Origin: Lacticaseibacillus thailandensis DSM 22698 = JCM 13996
Lineage (GTDB): Bacteria; Bacillota; Bacilli; Lactobacillales; Lactobacillaceae
DNA length: 64,000 bases
Reading direction: 5' to 3'
NCBI RefSeq assembly: GCF_001312865.1
Contig: NZ_BBER01000003.1
Location: forward strand, 1-64,000
A model generated the notes under the pieces. The model was not told where the DNA came from, made no database searches, and saw only the letters and a program-made list of their open reading frames with translations. Of this stretch, positions 1 through 9,338 are shown in pieces; the stretch's first letter is position 1; every line of letters starts with the position of its first letter. The translations under genes and the position numbers were made by a program.

Positions 1-444
1 AGTTGCCGTGCAGTTGACGTATCAACCAGGCAACTCTTATATGATACCGTCATTGGCAACCAATGTCAATAACTTTTTTTCATAATCATGTCGTGGTGTG
101 CAGCAATTAATTATCACTGCCCCGACACAACCCAATCAGTATATCAATCGGTACTAACAAAGTCCAGAACTTTTGGATAAAAAAATGAAATTTTCTTCGG
201 CGGGTAACCATTACCAATATTAATAGTAATTAGTGGGCATCCGCGTCCGTTGGTTCTGTCCTCCGAAGAGCACGAGAACCATTATCCCTAAAACCAGGGT
301 CCCCGTCAACCGTTTGCTGTAACAAAACAACATTGGACTGCCTAACTGACATTGTCTGCACCAATACCATACAGTTCCAAGCCCCCCGCAACAGTATTCG
401 CCCCAACCACATACCAGCCGCAACTGCCCCTACAAAAACAAATA
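1..444. other. A+T-rich intergenic region, no gene called
   Basis: No convincing gene is seen. Bases 2-34 form a nested hairpin: GTTGCC pairs with GGCAAC outside, and GTTGA pairs with TCAAC around a CGTA loop. It is not followed by a clear T-run, so its role is unknown. A minus-strand open frame of 80 codons at 230-472 has a hydrophobic start. It begins inside the terminator of the neighbouring ABC-F gene and has no ribosome binding site, so it is not called. Confidence 0.5.
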
Positions 445-483
445 GGGACCACGTTGATGGCATATACACCATCGCGTGGTCCC
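431..483 (-). terminator. Rho-independent terminator of the ABC-F gene
   Basis: GGGACCACG at 445-453 pairs with CGTGGTCCC at 475-483. Inside it GATGG pairs with CCATC. Read on the minus strand, the stem is followed by TATTTGTTTTTG. It lies just after the stop of the ABC-F gene. Confidence 0.85.
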
Positions 484-492
484 ATTATCATT

Positions 493-2037
493 CTATTTAA
501 CGCGTAAGTCCGCAATGTTTACCCGTCGGTCAACCCAGGAGTCATCGTAGAACCCTTCCTCATGTGATACAAGGATGACCGCACCCGGATACTCGATCAA
601 TGCTTGCCGCAAAGCAGCCTTAGTGTCGTCATCCAAATGGTTGGTCGGTTCATCCATCACGAGTAAGTTAGTCGTCTGCATCATCAGGTCAGCCAACTTC
701 ACTTTGGACTGTTCCCCCCCTGACAGCAGCGTCAATGGTTGGTCGACATTCTCCCGTGTCAACGCCGTGCGGCTCAGCACCTGACGTAAAGTACGCTGAG
801 TTGCAGCTGGATATTTGGCCATCATGAACTGCAGGGGCGTTTGCTTCGGTACGTCCCACCGCAATTCCTGCTCAAAGTAACCCACCACGACGTTTTGTGC
901 CATCTCGACCGTACCGCCTAGTGCTGGCAGCTTCCCCAGCACCGTCTTGAGCAAAGTCGACTTCCCTACACCGTTGAAACCTTCTAGGGCCATGACTTCA
1001 TCATGACTCAGCGTAAAGTTCATCGGCTGGAGCAACGGTTGATCGTACCCCACACTGAGGTCAGTGACGTCCAGGAGTACCTGGCTGTTTTGTTCAATGA
1101 AGGGAAATACAATTTTGGCCTTGGCCCGGTTACCTGGTGGCGTTAACCGCTCCATGTGCGCCAACTGCTTCTCCCGACTCTTGGCGGACTTGCTACGCGT
1201 GCCGGCCTTAAACCGCCGGATGTACGCCTCCGTCTTTTGTATTTGTGCCTGCTGCTTGTTAAAAGCCTTCATATAAGTTTCCTTGTTGGCTTCCTTCTGC
1301 CGCATCGCCTGGTGCAGGCTACCCGTGTACTTGGTAATCGTGGCAAACTCAATATCCAGGATGGCATTAGTCACCTGTTCCAGGAAGTCAAAGTCATGCG
1401 AAATCACGATAAAAGCACCCGCGAACTCCTGGAGCCAATCCGATAACCATTCGATATGTGACTTATCGAGGTAGTTGGTCGGTTCGTCCAGCAGTAACAT
1501 GTCGGGCTCTTCCAACAAGAGTTTAGCCAGGATGATCTTAGAGCGTTGGCCTCCTGACAACTGGTCCACCGGATGGTCTAACCCTAGTGCGGTCAGCCCT
1601 AACCCACTGGCCACCGTTTCAATTCGGGTGTCCAAGTTATAGAAATCCGCCGCTTCCAGTTCTTGCTGCAAGGTACCAGCTTTGGACAGCAACTCATCGT
1701 CTGGATTAGTCGCATAATCGGCATAAATTTGGTTGACCTTATCGGCCTTGGCGTACAAATCTGCAAATGCCGTTTGCAAAAACGCCATGATGGTCTGGCC
1801 GGGTTCCAAGTTGGCGTACTGATCCAAGTACCCCACGTGGAGGTGCTTTTGCCAGACGATTTTCCCGGCGTCAGGGGTAACCTGCCCCGTTAGAATCTTG
1901 ATAAGGGTACTCTTCCCCGCACCGTTCTGACCAACCACGCCAAGGTGGTCTTCCTTATTAACCTGAAAGTTTGCGTCCGTGTACAACTGCTTGTCCACGA
2001 ACTGCTGGGAAAGCCCCGTTACCGTTAAAATACTCAC
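493..2037 (-). CDS. ABC-F family ATPase (YfmM-like)
   Basis: A soluble protein with two ATP-binding cassettes and no membrane segment. ABC-F proteins act on the ribosome, as translation factors or as antibiotic-resistance ribosome protectors, and are not transporters. The Walker A motifs are GQNGAGKST (residues 36-44) and GFNGVGKST (about residue 350). The LSGGQ and LSGGE signatures are followed by LLLDEPTNYLD and LVMDEPTNHLD, with a basic interdomain linker between the two halves. The N-terminal half reads most like Bacillus YfmM. The frame is open up to 2097, but GTG at 2037 is chosen because AAAGAGG lies eight bases upstream. That gives 514 residues, a normal length for the family. The gene is divergent from lepB. 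Nothing in the sequence shows whether it confers resistance. Confidence 0.88.
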   Translation of the reverse strand: MSILTVTGLSQQFVDKQLYTDANFQVNKEDHLGVVGQNGAGKSTLIKILTGQVTPDAGKIVWQKHLHVGYLDQYANLEPGQTIMAFLQTAFADLYAKADKVNQIYADYATNPDDELLSKAGTLQQELEAADFYNLDTRIETVASGLGLTALGLDHPVDQLSGGQRSKIILAKLLLEEPDMLLLDEPTNYLDKSHIEWLSDWLQEFAGAFIVISHDFDFLEQVTNAILDIEFATITKYTGSLHQAMRQKEANKETYMKAFNKQQAQIQKTEAYIRRFKAGTRSKSAKSREKQLAHMERLTPPGNRAKAKIVFPFIEQNSQVLLDVTDLSVGYDQPLLQPMNFTLSHDEVMALEGFNGVGKSTLLKTVLGKLPALGGTVEMAQNVVVGYFEQELRWDVPKQTPLQFMMAKYPAATQRTLRQVLSRTALTRENVDQPLTLLSGGEQSKVKLADLMMQTTNLLVMDEPTNHLDDDTKAALRQALIEYPGAVILVSHEEGFYDDSWVDRRVNIADLRVK

Positions 2038-2172
2038 CTGGAAAACCTCTTTTTTTCTATATAAAGGGGCGCTACCTAGTAAGCGCCCGCCGTACAACTC
2101 AACGACTCACGCTACCACAGTCGACGAGGCGCGTCAATTTTCACGCTCGCGCACGGAACCACGCATGGGCGT

Positions 2173-2178
2173 TATAAT
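2173..2178 (+). promoter_or_regulatory. Candidate -10 element of lepB
   Basis: A perfect TATAAT lies 23 bases before the GGAGG of lepB. No good -35 hexamer lies 16-18 bases upstream, so only the -10 is offered. Confidence 0.4.
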
Positions 2179-2200
2179 ATGCTAAAATTAGGTATTAAAT

Positions 2201-2845
2201 ATGTGGAGGCCAAAAGTTTGGAACCAACAGAAAAAAAAGGGTGGTAGTACCTGGCGCTGGGTACTTGAGTTAGTCGTCCTCTTTGCCGCTGTCTTTATCA
2301 TCACGCAGTTACTCATGACGTTCGTGATCAGCAAAGACGAAGTTCAGGGGTCCTCCATGGAACCGGGCTTGCAGCAAAATGACCGGCTCATCTCACTACG
2401 GCACAAGCAGATCAAGCGCAACGATATCGTCGTGGTGTACGCGCCCGATGCAACCGACAAAGCGACCGGCAAACCGGAACTGTACATTAAGCGGGTCATT
2501 GGCATGCCGGGCGATACCGTTCAAAGCAAGAACGACAAGCTGTATATCAATGGTAAGTTAGTCAAGCAACCATACTTGCACAAAAAGTTTATGCGTAAGG
2601 AAATCAAGGCAATTGCGGCACAAGAAGGCCTCGACGCCAGCAAAGTGAAGTTCACGTACGACTTCTCCCTCAAGACCCTCAAGAGTACCCACCGCACCAA
2701 GGTACCAAAGGGTGAGTACTTCGTGATGGGGGACAACCGGATTATCTCGCACGACGGCCGGGCGTTCGGTTTCCTCAAGCGGAGCCAGATCCAGTCGGTG
2801 GTCGTAATGCGGTACTGGCCAATGAGCAAGTTTAAGTTTTATTAG
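2201..2845 (+). CDS. lepB: Signal peptidase I
   Basis: Type I signal peptidase, a membrane-anchored serine/lysine protease that removes signal peptides from exported proteins on the outer face of the membrane. One N-terminal membrane helix (about residues 20-43) is followed by the box with the catalytic serine (QGSSMEPGL, S52), the lysine box (YIKRVIGMPGD, K97) and the GDNR...SHDGR box. The open frame starts at ATG 2201, before the GGAGG at 2205-2209. A TTG at 2218 sits eight bases after that GGAGG but is in another frame. Dropping one A from the eight-A run at about 2228 would put the TTG in frame, so the real protein may begin MEPTEKKGG. Monocistronic; the repeat array follows directly. Confidence 0.93.
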   Translation: MWRPKVWNQQKKKGGSTWRWVLELVVLFAAVFIITQLLMTFVISKDEVQGSSMEPGLQQNDRLISLRHKQIKRNDIVVVYAPDATDKATGKPELYIKRVIGMPGDTVQSKNDKLYINGKLVKQPYLHKKFMRKEIKAIAAQEGLDASKVKFTYDFSLKTLKSTHRTKVPKGEYFVMGDNRIISHDGRAFGFLKRSQIQSVVVMRYWPMSKFKFY

Positions 2846-3236
2846 AGAGTGAAGTAGCCGCTTAGAAAGCGAGAGCATAAGTGAACCCGGATAGGAAACC
2901 TGCACTTGGTTTCCTGTGCGGGTTTATTTATGCGGCAGCTTTCTGGGCGACGCAACTCGTTTGAGAGAGTGGAGCCCCGCGGGTAAAAGCGTGAGCGTAA
3001 GGCACCTGGGCGAAAAGGCCCGGGGTTGGCCTTTTGGGGCAGGTGCTTTACGCGGTAGCTTTTGCGGGGCGTAACTCGTTTGAGAGAGTGAAACCGCCCG
3101 CTTAGGAAGCGAGAGCATAAGTGAACCCGGATAGGAAACCTGCACTTGGTTTCCTGTGCGGGTTTATTTATGCGGCAGCTTTCTGGGTGGCGCAACTCGT
3201 TTGGGAGCGTGGAGCCCCGCGGGTAAAGGCATGAGC
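2845..3236. repeat. Tandem structured repeat, 120-bp period, A-B-A-B' order
   Basis: Four units follow each other with an exact 120-base period: the shared GAGCATAA/GAGCGTAA box recurs at 2871, 2991, 3111 and 3231. Units start with GAGAGAGTG and units 1-3 end in AACTCGTTT. Units 1 and 3 are identical over about 75 bases. Unit 2 differs but keeps the same nested hairpin. The pairs in units 1/3 are AGAAAGC/GCTTTCT, GCATAA/TTATGC, AACCCG/CGGGTT and AGGAAAC/GTTTCCT. In unit 2 they become AAAAGC/GCTTTT, GCGTAA/TTACGC, GCACCTG/CAGGTGC and AAAAGGCC/GGCCTTTT. Changes on both sides of a stem argue for selection on the structure. Unit 4 is cut short by a different terminator hairpin. Function is unknown; units 1 and 3 could also end lepB transcription. 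Confidence 0.88.
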
Positions 3237-3240
3237 ACAA

Positions 3241-3290
3241 AAAGACCCGGGCAAGCAGCCATATCAAGCTGCTTGCCCGGGTCCTTTTTA
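3241..3290. terminator. Bidirectional terminator between lepB and dsdA
   Basis: A perfect 16-base stem, GACCCGGGCAAGCAGC (3244-3259) with its complement (3268-3283), has an eight-base loop. It carries AAAAA on the left and CTTTTTA on the right, so it can stop transcription from both sides of these convergent genes. Confidence 0.9.
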
Positions 3291-3309
3291 ATGTCGATTG
3301 AATAATTAA

Positions 3310-4613
3310 TTACTTGCGGTCCAGAATCGCCTTACCCAACTTGTAGTTGCGTTCGTGTTCACTGGCAGGCATCAGCATTCCACCCGTTGACCACACAATG
3401 TGACTGGCGTTCGCCATTGGGTAGTGCTGCGTCAGGTACGGTTGCGCCTGACGCAAAGCTGCAAAGCCCGCCGTAGCACTCGGTTCCAACTGCATCTGCT
3501 GAGTATCCATCATTTCGGCCGTGTAGGCCAGTACGCGGTCATCGTCAAAGGTGGCAATGCCCTGCAGAATGGTCCGCAGCACGTGGCCGGCAAGACGTGA
3601 TGGCCGGCCAACCGCCAGACCATCGGCTTCAGTCAGTCCATCCAGACCGATATCGTAAACCGAGATCTTTTCGTTCAAACCGGTGGCCATCCCCAAAACG
3701 ACGGACGGCACGTGGGTCGGTTCAGCAAAGATTGCGTGGACGTTGGGCCCGAGAATAGTCTTCAGACCAAAGGTAGTCCCACCAGGTGAACCACCAACGC
3801 CGGCTGGCAAGTAAACAAACAACGGGTGGTCCTCATCGACCGGGATGCCCTGGTCGTGCAGTTGCTTTTGCAAGCGAATAGCTGCAACCCCGTACCCAAG
3901 GAAGAGTCGGTGCTGCCCTCGTCATCGATAAAGAAGACGGACGGGTCCGCCTCCGCTAGCTGGCGTCCGGTCGTAATGGCCTTGGAGAAGCTGCCATCAT
4001 ACTCGACCACGTTAACGCCTTTGCTGCGTAACACGTCCTTCTTCCACTGCTTGGCGTCACGCGACATGTGCACCGTCGCCTTGAAACCTAGCTTGGCCGC
4101 CACGATCCCGATGGATAAACCAAGGTTACCCGTCGAGCCCACGGCGATGCCGTAATGACTAAACAGCTCACGGAATTCCGGTTGGTTCAGCTTGGCGTAG
4201 TTGTCGGCGTACGACAACATATCGTGCTGCATCGCCACCCGTTCGGCAATCTTTAATACTTCGTAGATCCCCCCACGCGATTTGATCGACCCCGAAATGG
4301 GTAGTTCGTTATCGGCCTTCAGGTAGAGGTTCCCCGGCAAACTGTACCCTTCACGCTGGGTAACGTGCTCCTGCATCTTGCGAATCCGGTATAGCGGCGA
4401 TTCCAGGATCCCGTCGGTCGCAGCGGTCTCCGGAAAGGCTACCGCCATGTACGGGCCAAAACGGTGGTAACGGGCCTCAGCGTCAAAGAGGTCCTCCTTG
4501 GTCAAAGGTAGCTTGGCGTCCTCGCCGTAGTCCGGGTTGACCCACAACGTCTCCCTTTCCGCAGCTAGGTCAGCCACGATTGGGTACTGCGCAATTAACT
4601 TCTTAACATCCAT
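3310..4613 (-). CDS. dsdA: D-serine ammonia-lyase (one frameshift)
   Basis: A PLP enzyme that converts D-serine to pyruvate and ammonia in the cytosol. The PLP lysine is K111 in ELPISGSIKSRGG. The glycine loop GSTGNLGLSIG and, in the C-terminal frame, GVGGSPGGTTFGLK are typical of DsdA. ATG 4613 is chosen because AGAAGGA lies about ten bases upstream. The merged gene gives about 434 residues, near the usual 440. The reading frame changes near 3905: the protein should continue as LFLGYGVAAIRLQKQL, and one inserted base restores it. The gene is alone, with no dsdC-type regulator or transporter beside it. A broken gene in the living strain cannot be excluded. Confidence 0.88.
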
Positions 4614-4761
4614 TGTGTCTAGTCCTTCTCTTTCCCCAATTAAAGTACAATGAGCCACCAGTACACCCTGATGGCCCCTGATTCAACTCACACATCGCCC
4701 ATTTTGCAATAAAGGTGGCCCTTTCTGCAAGGCCTCACGCATGGTTATCAGTATATATTAA

Positions 4762-5541
4762 TTAATTTTGGTCGCCACGGCCTGCGCGGGGCCCGTCCGC
4801 CGCGTCACTGTCTGGATGGTCCATCGCGTACCGCGCCCGTACCTGTTCGTAAAATACCGCCACTGTGGTCTGGATGTACGGCGTTACGTACAGGTCCGCG
4901 ATACCCAGCGTAACGATCGACAACAGGTACCACGGAATAAACGAAATGTAGAGCACCAGCAGGTCGGCTTTGTACCCATGCATTAATCGCCAGGAGTCAC
5001 CCATCAGCGTAAATACACCGCGGTGATCCCCCCGCTGCCGCGCATCGTAGAGCAAGTAGTACGCCAACCGCAGGCCGAGGGTAAAGATGATCCCGGGCAC
5101 GTAGAAGAACGCCGTCCCCACGCTAACAATCAGCGTGACCAAAATGTACATCAGCAACATGCTGAAGAAGTACGTCCCGCTGAACAGTTTGAACATGATG
5201 TCAAAGACGCGTAGTCGCCGGTCCGGATTTCGCACCACGTCCAGTGCGGTCAGGCTCACCCCCGTGAAGAAGTAGAAGGTGACCAGGCCGCCAAACAAAC
5301 TCTTTTTCTCGGCATTAGCGCTCAGGTTCTGCACCGTGGTAACAAAGTCGGCGTTGCTTAACGTCGCCAAGTGCGCCGACACCTGGCCAAACTCGATCCC
5401 AATGAGCAGGTTAATTGCCAACATGATCACTACGGGCAGTAGCAACGCCAACGCCAACTTGAGCCGCACTCCCGGATGGCTGAGCCGTTCCTTGGCACGT
5501 GCTTTCATCTCTGCCCGAGTCATAAATAAACTATCATTCAT
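4762..5541 (-). CDS. DUF975 family membrane protein
   Basis: About 259 residues with several predicted membrane helices (about 27-48, 85-100, 118-160 and 195-220). The features match DUF975: an early R-A-K-E-R-L element, a FYVPGIIFTLGLRLAYYLLYD helix and a SFIPWYLLSIVTLGI helix near the end. The role of this family is not known. The acidic, Asp-rich tail is probably cytosolic. The start is uncertain because the only purine-rich stretch (AAAAGGG) is far upstream; a second ATG lies six codons in. It follows a glycosyltransferase on the same strand with only 12 bases between, so the two may be cotranscribed. Confidence 0.75.
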   Translation of the reverse strand: MNDSLFMTRAEMKARAKERLSHPGVRLKLALALLLPVVIMLAINLLIGIEFGQVSAHLATLSNADFVTTVQNLSANAEKKSLFGGLVTFYFFTGVSLTALDVVRNPDRRLRVFDIMFKLFSGTYFFSMLLMYILVTLIVSVGTAFFYVPGIIFTLGLRLAYYLLYDARQRGDHRGVFTLMGDSWRLMHGYKADLLVLYISFIPWYLLSIVTLGIADLYVTPYIQTTVAVFYEQVRARYAMDHPDSDAADGPRAGRGDQN

Positions 5542-5553
5542 TAAATAGCACCA

Positions 5554-6338
5554 TTAGCCCTTTTCTAATGACCGTGTCGTCCGCCACCGCCGATGCCGCC
5601 GGCGCCGCGTACCCGCGATGGTGTGTTTAATCGCGCGCATGGCCGACAATTGCTGGCTCAACAAACTCAACGTGTCATTACTCGTCGTTAGTGATCCCGA
5701 CCGCACGCCGTAGCGGTAGTCAGGGTGAGCGCCAAAGTAGAAGCGTTCCGCGTGTATAGCATACCGCACCGTGAACAATTCGTCTTCCATGGCGTCTAAA
5801 TCCTCATTAAACCGCAACTGGTGGCGAGTGATCACCCGGCGCCGAAACATTTTGTTCCATAGGTACCCACGAATGGGACCTGCGGGTGCCAGCACCCCGG
5901 CCATGAATTCATCACGCGTCAGTGTTCGTGGTAGTTGGCCGTGACCAACCACCGTCTCCGCACCGCCACGCTGGACGATGTAGGGTTGGTGACCACGTCG
6001 GCATCATTAACCGTGGCACCGTCAACAAAGTGGCGCACGTAATCGCGGCCCATCCAATCGTCCCCATCCACAAAGATGACGTAGTCGCCCTGGACGTGGG
6101 CCAACCCCGCATTGCGGGCCGCCGACACCCCGCCAGCTGGCGTTAGGTGGAGCACCCGCATCCGGTCATCACGCGCAGCTGCACGCTGCAAGAGCGCGGG
6201 TGAATCATCGTGCGAACCGTCATCCACCAATAAAATTTCCAGGGCATGGTAGCTTTGGTGCCGCAAGGCGGTGAGTACCCGGGGGAGGTACCGCGCCAGG
6301 TTGTGCACGGTGACAATTACTGAAACCAATGGTGTCAC
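5554..6338 (-). CDS. Glycosyltransferase family 2 (one frameshift)
   Basis: A nucleotide-sugar-dependent glycosyltransferase with the GT-A fold. The N-terminal half has VSVIVTVHN, LLVDDGS and the metal-binding FVDGDDW motif. The C-terminal half continues with GPIRGYLWNKMFRR and AMEDELFTVRYA, the usual acceptor region of small wall or capsule GT2 enzymes. The two halves lie in different frames and join near 5930. GTG 6338 is the start, with AAAGGAG eight bases before it. The merged protein is about 261 residues and ends in an arginine-rich tail that may itself be out of frame. Acceptor and donor sugars cannot be inferred, and no other sugar-polymer genes adjoin it. Confidence 0.8.
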
Positions 6339-6697
6339 AGTAGCCACTCCTTTCATACATTCCATTATATATGCCCCAACGCACTACGCCTACCTTAATA
6401 AAATTTGTCGAATAATATCACTGCTAAAATGTCGGCCCATTTTTGTGGCTATATTACCGTGTAAGTGGGCATCTGTAACAATCAAGCCCGTGTTTTTGAC
6501 GTGGCCATCCCAAAATATTCAAATTTGCGTCAAATTTCAAAGAGTACACCCGTTATATTACGCCTGTGTTACAACGTTGCGGAAAAAGTGCCTTTTGTAA
6601 TGTAACTGGTATTAGTATGACATGAACGGGCCGTATACTGCTCCTTGTTGAGAAGCAGTGGTTTGCCACTGACAGAGAATATTAGGAGTGAATAGTT
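6339..6697. other. Divergent intergenic region upstream of the LysM gene
   Basis: Contains no gene. It should carry the two divergent promoters. For the plus strand the best -10 is TATACT near 6635, but no matching -35 is clear. GGAG at 6685-6688 belongs to the LysM protein. Short TGTAA-type elements near 6560-6605 recall WalR-type sites but match the direct-repeat consensus only partly. Confidence 0.35.
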
Positions 6698-7468
6698 ATT
6701 AAAGTTGCGTATATGAAGTGGGTAGTGACAGCGGCATTGGCCATTATCCCAGGGGCAATGTTTGCACAGTCCAGTACGATCGTTGATGCGTCGAGTAACG
6801 CACAGCAGGATGTACAGGTCAAAGTACAGACTGGGGACACCCTCGAAACATTGAGCGAACAATACGGTGTTAGTCTTGACGATATTGCCAAGGCCAACCA
6901 CATTCATTTAAACAAATTGACACTGGCCAGTGGTTCAACTTTGAAGATTCCCGAAAAGGGTAACAAGATCACCCCGGGGACCAACAAGTACAATGAGGCT
7001 GAAAAGCAGCTTCAGGCCGAAGCAGCAGCCAAGGCTAAGGCGGAAGCACAAGCTAAAGCCGCTGCTGCCGCCAAGGCGAAGGCCGCCGCGGATGCTGCTG
7101 CTAAGGCCCAAGCCGCTCAGCAGCAACAACAAGCCAGTGCCCAGAACACGAGCACTACCAGCAACACCACGACGACCACCACTACTACCACTAGTGGTAA
7201 GAGTTACGGCACGTTCAATCTGACCTTCTATGACCCAGCCGTACTGGGTTCTAACATGGGTTATGGTGGCGTAGCGGCCAACCTCTCCGTCTTTCCTAAG
7301 GGTACGCACCTGAAGATCACCCTGTCTGACGGGACGGTTTGGTACCGCGTGGTTAACGATACGGGTTCATTCGCTAACAGCAACAGCCGCCAGTTGGACG
7401 TCGCCATGCCGAACGATCAGGTCCCATCGGCCGGTGTACTGAGCGCCACCGTTGAAGTCGTCGGTTAA
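6698..7468 (+). CDS. Secreted LysM and 3D-domain cell wall protein
   Basis: An exported peptidoglycan-binding protein. A signal peptide (hydrophobic core VVTAALAIIPGAMFA, cut after AMFA) is followed by a LysM module (VQTGDTLETLSEQYGVSLDD). Next come an Ala/Lys-rich helical linker of about 60 residues, a Gln and Thr stretch, and a C-terminal domain like the 3D/RlpA beta-barrel (FYDPAVLGSNMGYGG ... VVNDTGSF ... LDVAMPN). Such domains bind or cleave wall glycan strands; activity is not shown here. The first ATG is at 6713 but lies 24 bases after GGAG. ATT at 6698, nine bases after GGAG and in frame, gives a better spaced start, or an ATG there was misread. Single gene with its own terminator. 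Confidence 0.85.
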   Translation: MKVAYMKWVVTAALAIIPGAMFAQSSTIVDASSNAQQDVQVKVQTGDTLETLSEQYGVSLDDIAKANHIHLNKLTLASGSTLKIPEKGNKITPGTNKYNEAEKQLQAEAAAKAKAEAQAKAAAAAKAKAAADAAAKAQAAQQQQQASAQNTSTTSNTTTTTTTTTSGKSYGTFNLTFYDPAVLGSNMGYGGVAANLSVFPKGTHLKITLSDGTVWYRVVNDTGSFANSNSRQLDVAMPNDQVPSAGVLSATVEVVG

Positions 7469-7492
7469 TTCAAACTAAACATGATTACTGCA

Positions 7493-7524
7493 CCAGCCGG
7501 GCACCATTGCCGGCTGGTTTTTTT
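7493..7524 (+). terminator. Terminator of the LysM gene
   Basis: CCAGCCGG (7493-7500) pairs with CCGGCTGG (7510-7517) and is followed by seven T. Confidence 0.92.
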
Positions 7525-7743
7525 GTTGTGGTTGCACCCCGCCGGGCACCCCCTGACGGTACAATGATATTTACTACCGCTCCCCGACCGAGGTTTGATA
7601 CTCACTGACAGACAAGGGCGATAAAATTAGTGGACGCGGGCCATTCTGGCGCGGCCGCACGATCCAACCAGGCACTACCGTCACCTCACCCACATGGTGT
7701 CACACTACCTGTTGCCCCTAGACAACACCTTTGCCCAGACACA
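7525..7743. other. Intergenic region between convergent genes
   Basis: No gene or recognisable site seen. It lies between the terminators of the LysM gene and the LytR gene. Confidence 0.4.
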
Positions 7744-7790
7744 AACGGGTCCGCCTCCTAACAATTGCAGGAAGCGGACCCGTTGTTTTC
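7744..7790. terminator. Terminator of the LytR-type gene
   Basis: AACGGGTCCGC (7744-7754) pairs with GCGGACCCGTT (7774-7784), with a further AGGA/TCCT pairing inside. The T-rich side (GTTTTC) is on the plus strand, but the hairpin lies just downstream of the minus-strand LytR gene and probably serves it. Confidence 0.7.
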
Positions 7791-7840
7791 ATTAATATTC
7801 ACGTTACGTTCGGCAAGAAGCCATTCGTGAGCCATCCTGA

Positions 7841-9030
7841 TTAGTAGCCAGTACTGCCACCATAGTAACTACTGGTACCCCCATAGGGGCTAGTGTCCGT
7901 ACCATTCGTTGCAGTCGTACTATCGGTGGTGCTCTCCGCAGCACCAGTACCATACGCTGCACTAGACGAACTAGTGTAATACGTCGTGGTCGTACCGTTA
8001 AAGAAGGATGAGTTGATTGCGTTCAGCCGCGTGTTAAAGTTACTCAGCGTTTCCTGCGACTTGCCTAACTGCTTACGAATGCGGTTGCTCGTCTTCTGTA
8101 GTGCTGACGTCGAAGCCACCTGGTACGATGCTCCGTCGATAGTTGCATCATTGCCCTGCAACGTGTACTTCTTGATGTTGCTGGCAGCTTTACGGTAATC
8201 CGAATTCTGCGCATGGTAATCAGGTCGTCAAAAGTTAGGTTCATCTTCAGGCTACCCTTGAGTGAACTCAGCACGCTTTCGTACGAGGTCAGTGTCTTGG
8301 CGGACAACAGGGACTTCACAATGGCTTTGATCACCTGTTGTTGCCGCTGCTGCCGCCCGTAATCACCCTTGGGATCCTCGTACCGCATCCGGGCAAACTG
8401 CAGAGCCCGGGTCCCGTTAAGGTGCGCCTTGCCCTTAGTGAAGGTCCCGCCGTCATGACTCGGGTCACTCCAGCTAAACGGTACGGTGACATCAACACCA
8501 CCTACCGCGTTAACAATTTTCTTTAGCCCGTTCATGTTCACGGTAATATAGTAGTTAATTTTGATGTTCAATAGTTTCTGGACGGTTTTGAGTGTTGACT
8601 CCTCACCACCACTAGCGTAAGCCGAATTGATTTTGGCCACATCGCCCGTGCCGGAAATCTTCGCCAGCGTGTCTCGTGGGATACTAGTAATTGTGGTCTT
8701 GTGCTTCTTGGGGTTGATCGTGACCACTTCAATGGAATCACTATTCCCCTTACCCCAACTAGCGCCACGGCCCAAAGCCCCGGTATCGGTACCGAGGAGC
8801 AAAATTGAAATTGGCTTTTCTTCCTTGATCAGCTTGCTGTTAGCTTTAGCGCTGGTCTGGGTGACGTTGGAGTACGTACCGTTGATTGCCGTCTTGGTCT
8901 CGGCAAAGAAACGGAAGCCATAGGCCGCCACCAAGAACAAAATGCCAAGGATGGCAAATATTAAAAAGCGCCACACCGGGTGATGCGGAGCCCGTCTAAC
9001 CTGCTTACTGCCTTGCGAACGTGAATCCAT
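7841..9030 (-). CDS. LytR-CpsA-Psr family phosphotransferase (one frameshift)
   Basis: LCP proteins are membrane-anchored enzymes that move teichoic acid or polysaccharide from a lipid carrier to peptidoglycan outside the cell. An N-terminal membrane helix (about 21-42) is followed by the LCP core: ISILLLGTDTGALGRG, SDSIEVVTINP, TTITSIPRDT, INSAYASGG, GLKKIVNAVGGVDV and FARMRYEDPKGDYGRQQRQQ, with the arginines that bind the pyrophosphate. After LTFDDLITM the frame changes near 8205 and continues as NSDYRKAASNIKKYTLQGN. It ends in a Ser/Thr/Gly/Tyr-rich low-complexity tail of about 70 residues. Merged length is about 396. ATG 9030 has GAGGGG upstream. Confidence 0.9.
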
Positions 9031-9338
9031 GTATGTACCCCTCTAATGGTTTTACCGTAATGGCCACTTCAACGCGCGCCATTAGTCGAAAGAATTATAC
9101 CATACGCCATCAAGCCACCCACCGCGTCAACGCCACGTTTACGCTTTTTTTAGGGAAACTGTGTCAACTCTGTAACCTATTTGCCTTATTACCACGGGTC
9201 CAACAACGACCACCGAACCCCACCAAGTGCGTGTTGTTAGTATTGGCAGCGATTACACAAAATGGCATAATTTACCCCCACGCGAAAATATTGTGCTAAA
9301 GTATTGTTAGTACTGATAAATAATAAGGAGGAAGCACA
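9031..9338. other. Divergent intergenic region
   Basis: No gene seen. It separates the divergent LytR-type and aldo/keto reductase genes and should hold both promoters. A clear AAGGAGG lies at the right end. No hairpin or operator stands out. Confidence 0.4.

Noticed and set aside
230-472. 80-codon minus-strand frame with a hydrophobic N-terminus
   Set aside because: It begins inside the terminator hairpin of the ABC-F gene and has no ribosome binding site; the Cys/Arg-rich remainder is not protein-like.
2842-3267. 141-codon minus-strand frame across the repeat array
   Set aside because: It is produced by the 120-bp repeats (120 is divisible by three), repeats itself, has no ribosome binding site and no protein character.
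6569-6907. Minus-strand frames over the start of the LysM gene
   Set aside because: They lie opposite the signal peptide and LysM coding region, with no supporting signal.
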